From NCBI RefSeq assembly GCF_024757985.1, contig NZ_CP103289.1:434001-498000 (forward strand): a DNA stretch of 64,000 nt, given 5' to 3'. The notes beneath the pieces were generated by a model that did not search any database, was not told the origin of the DNA, and saw nothing but the letters and a program-made list of their open reading frames with translations. Shown piece after piece: positions 63,779-64,000 of the stretch; the stretch's first letter is position 1; each line of letters begins with the position of its first letter. Source of the DNA: Cellulomonas sp. NS3. Its GTDB lineage: Bacteria; Actinomycetota; Actinomycetes; Actinomycetales; Cellulomonadaceae. The position numbers and the translations under genes are program-made.

Positions 63779-64000
63779 GTGGCGACGATGGCCGACGTCG
63801 CGCGCCAGGCCGGCGTGTCCGTCAAGACCGTCTCGAACGTCCTGAGCGGCTACCCGTACATCCGTGACACGACCCGGGCGCGCGTGCTCGCCGCCGTCGA
63901 CGAGCTCGGCTACGAGATCAACGTGACCGCGCGCATCTTCCGCTCGGGCCGCAGCGGCGTCGTCGGCCTCGCCGTGCCGGAGCTCGGTCAGCCGTACTTC
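63779..64000 (+). CDS. LacI-family regulator, 5' part
   Basis: The first 74 residues are in the window. GTG 63779 has GGGGAGG five bases upstream; ATG 63788 is an alternative. The HTH MADVARQAGVSVKTVSNVLSG and hinge ARIFRSGRSGVVGLAV are clear, and the effector domain runs off the edge. It is divergent from the xylanase gene, so it probably regulates xylan use. Confidence 0.92.
   Translation, partial: MATMADVARQAGVSVKTVSNVLSGYPYIRDTTRARVLAAVDELGYEINVTARIFRSGRSGVVGLAVPELGQPYF

Overview
The window is very GC-rich, uses GTG starts freely and has densely packed genes. It carries a cellobiose phosphorylase closely resembling those of Cellulomonas, a GH10 xylanase and a GH62 arabinofuranosidase with ricin-type CBM13 modules, GH26, GH78 and GH3 glycosidases, and LacI-type regulators. 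Together these point to a plant-polysaccharide-degrading actinobacterium, most likely Cellulomonas or a close relative. The gene content looks chromosomal. No insertion sequence, CRISPR array or intact prophage was seen.

Layout. 0-3 kb: the 3'-truncated end of a Pls/PosA-type NRPS-like gene (-). 3.3-6.6 kb: hemerythrin-like protein, aminotransferase, an aminoglycoside-phosphotransferase-like protein without its N-lobe, and a P-loop kinase. 6.7-10.2 kb: a translationally coupled pair (coiled-coil protein plus trypsin-like protease) and a convergent unknown gene. 10.3-13.1 kb: XRE regulator, zinc alcohol dehydrogenase and a VapBC module. 13.1-15.8 kb: a Ro60/Rsr (TROVE) gene preceded, on the same strand, by four tandem structured RNA elements. 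At least two of these contain a circularly permuted tRNA mimic flanked by a long closing stem, as in bacterial Y RNAs (YrlA class). 15.9-17.7 kb: a protein with an eCIS-cargo-like N-terminus and an HExxH motif, two small ORFs and a tRNA-Gly(CCC). 17.9-24.1 kb: a cellobiose-use operon (cellobiose phosphorylase, second GH94 phosphorylase, aldose 1-epimerase) behind a CebR-like operator. 24.3-40.7 kb: dCTP deaminase, small metabolic enzymes, an epoxide hydrolase, a peptidoglycan-binding secreted protein, an RNA-repair-type nucleotidyltransferase, a beta-propeller phytase, a stand-alone PolA-type polymerase, a membrane protein and a secreted GSDH-PKD-PA14 protein. 40.8-45.0 kb: two divergent GH26-like genes, one behind a c-di-GMP-I (GEMM) riboswitch. 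45.2-50.5 kb: HNH protein, a VTC-domain remnant, VOC and SRPBCC proteins, an RHH-Doc toxin-antitoxin pair and a membrane Fe-S oxidoreductase. 50.5-60.1 kb: LacI regulator and a divergent sugar-ABC/GH78/GH3 operon with a perfect palindromic operator on its promoter. 60.2-64 kb: GH62 and GH10 xylan enzymes (-) and the start of another LacI gene.

The genes form several sugar-use modules (cellobiose phosphorolysis, rhamnoside/glucoside import and cleavage, arabinoxylan breakdown), each next to a LacI-type site or gene. The most unusual locus is the Rsr gene with its RNA array. An RlaP-like nucleotidyltransferase of the kind found in RNA-repair neighbourhoods lies 17 kb away.
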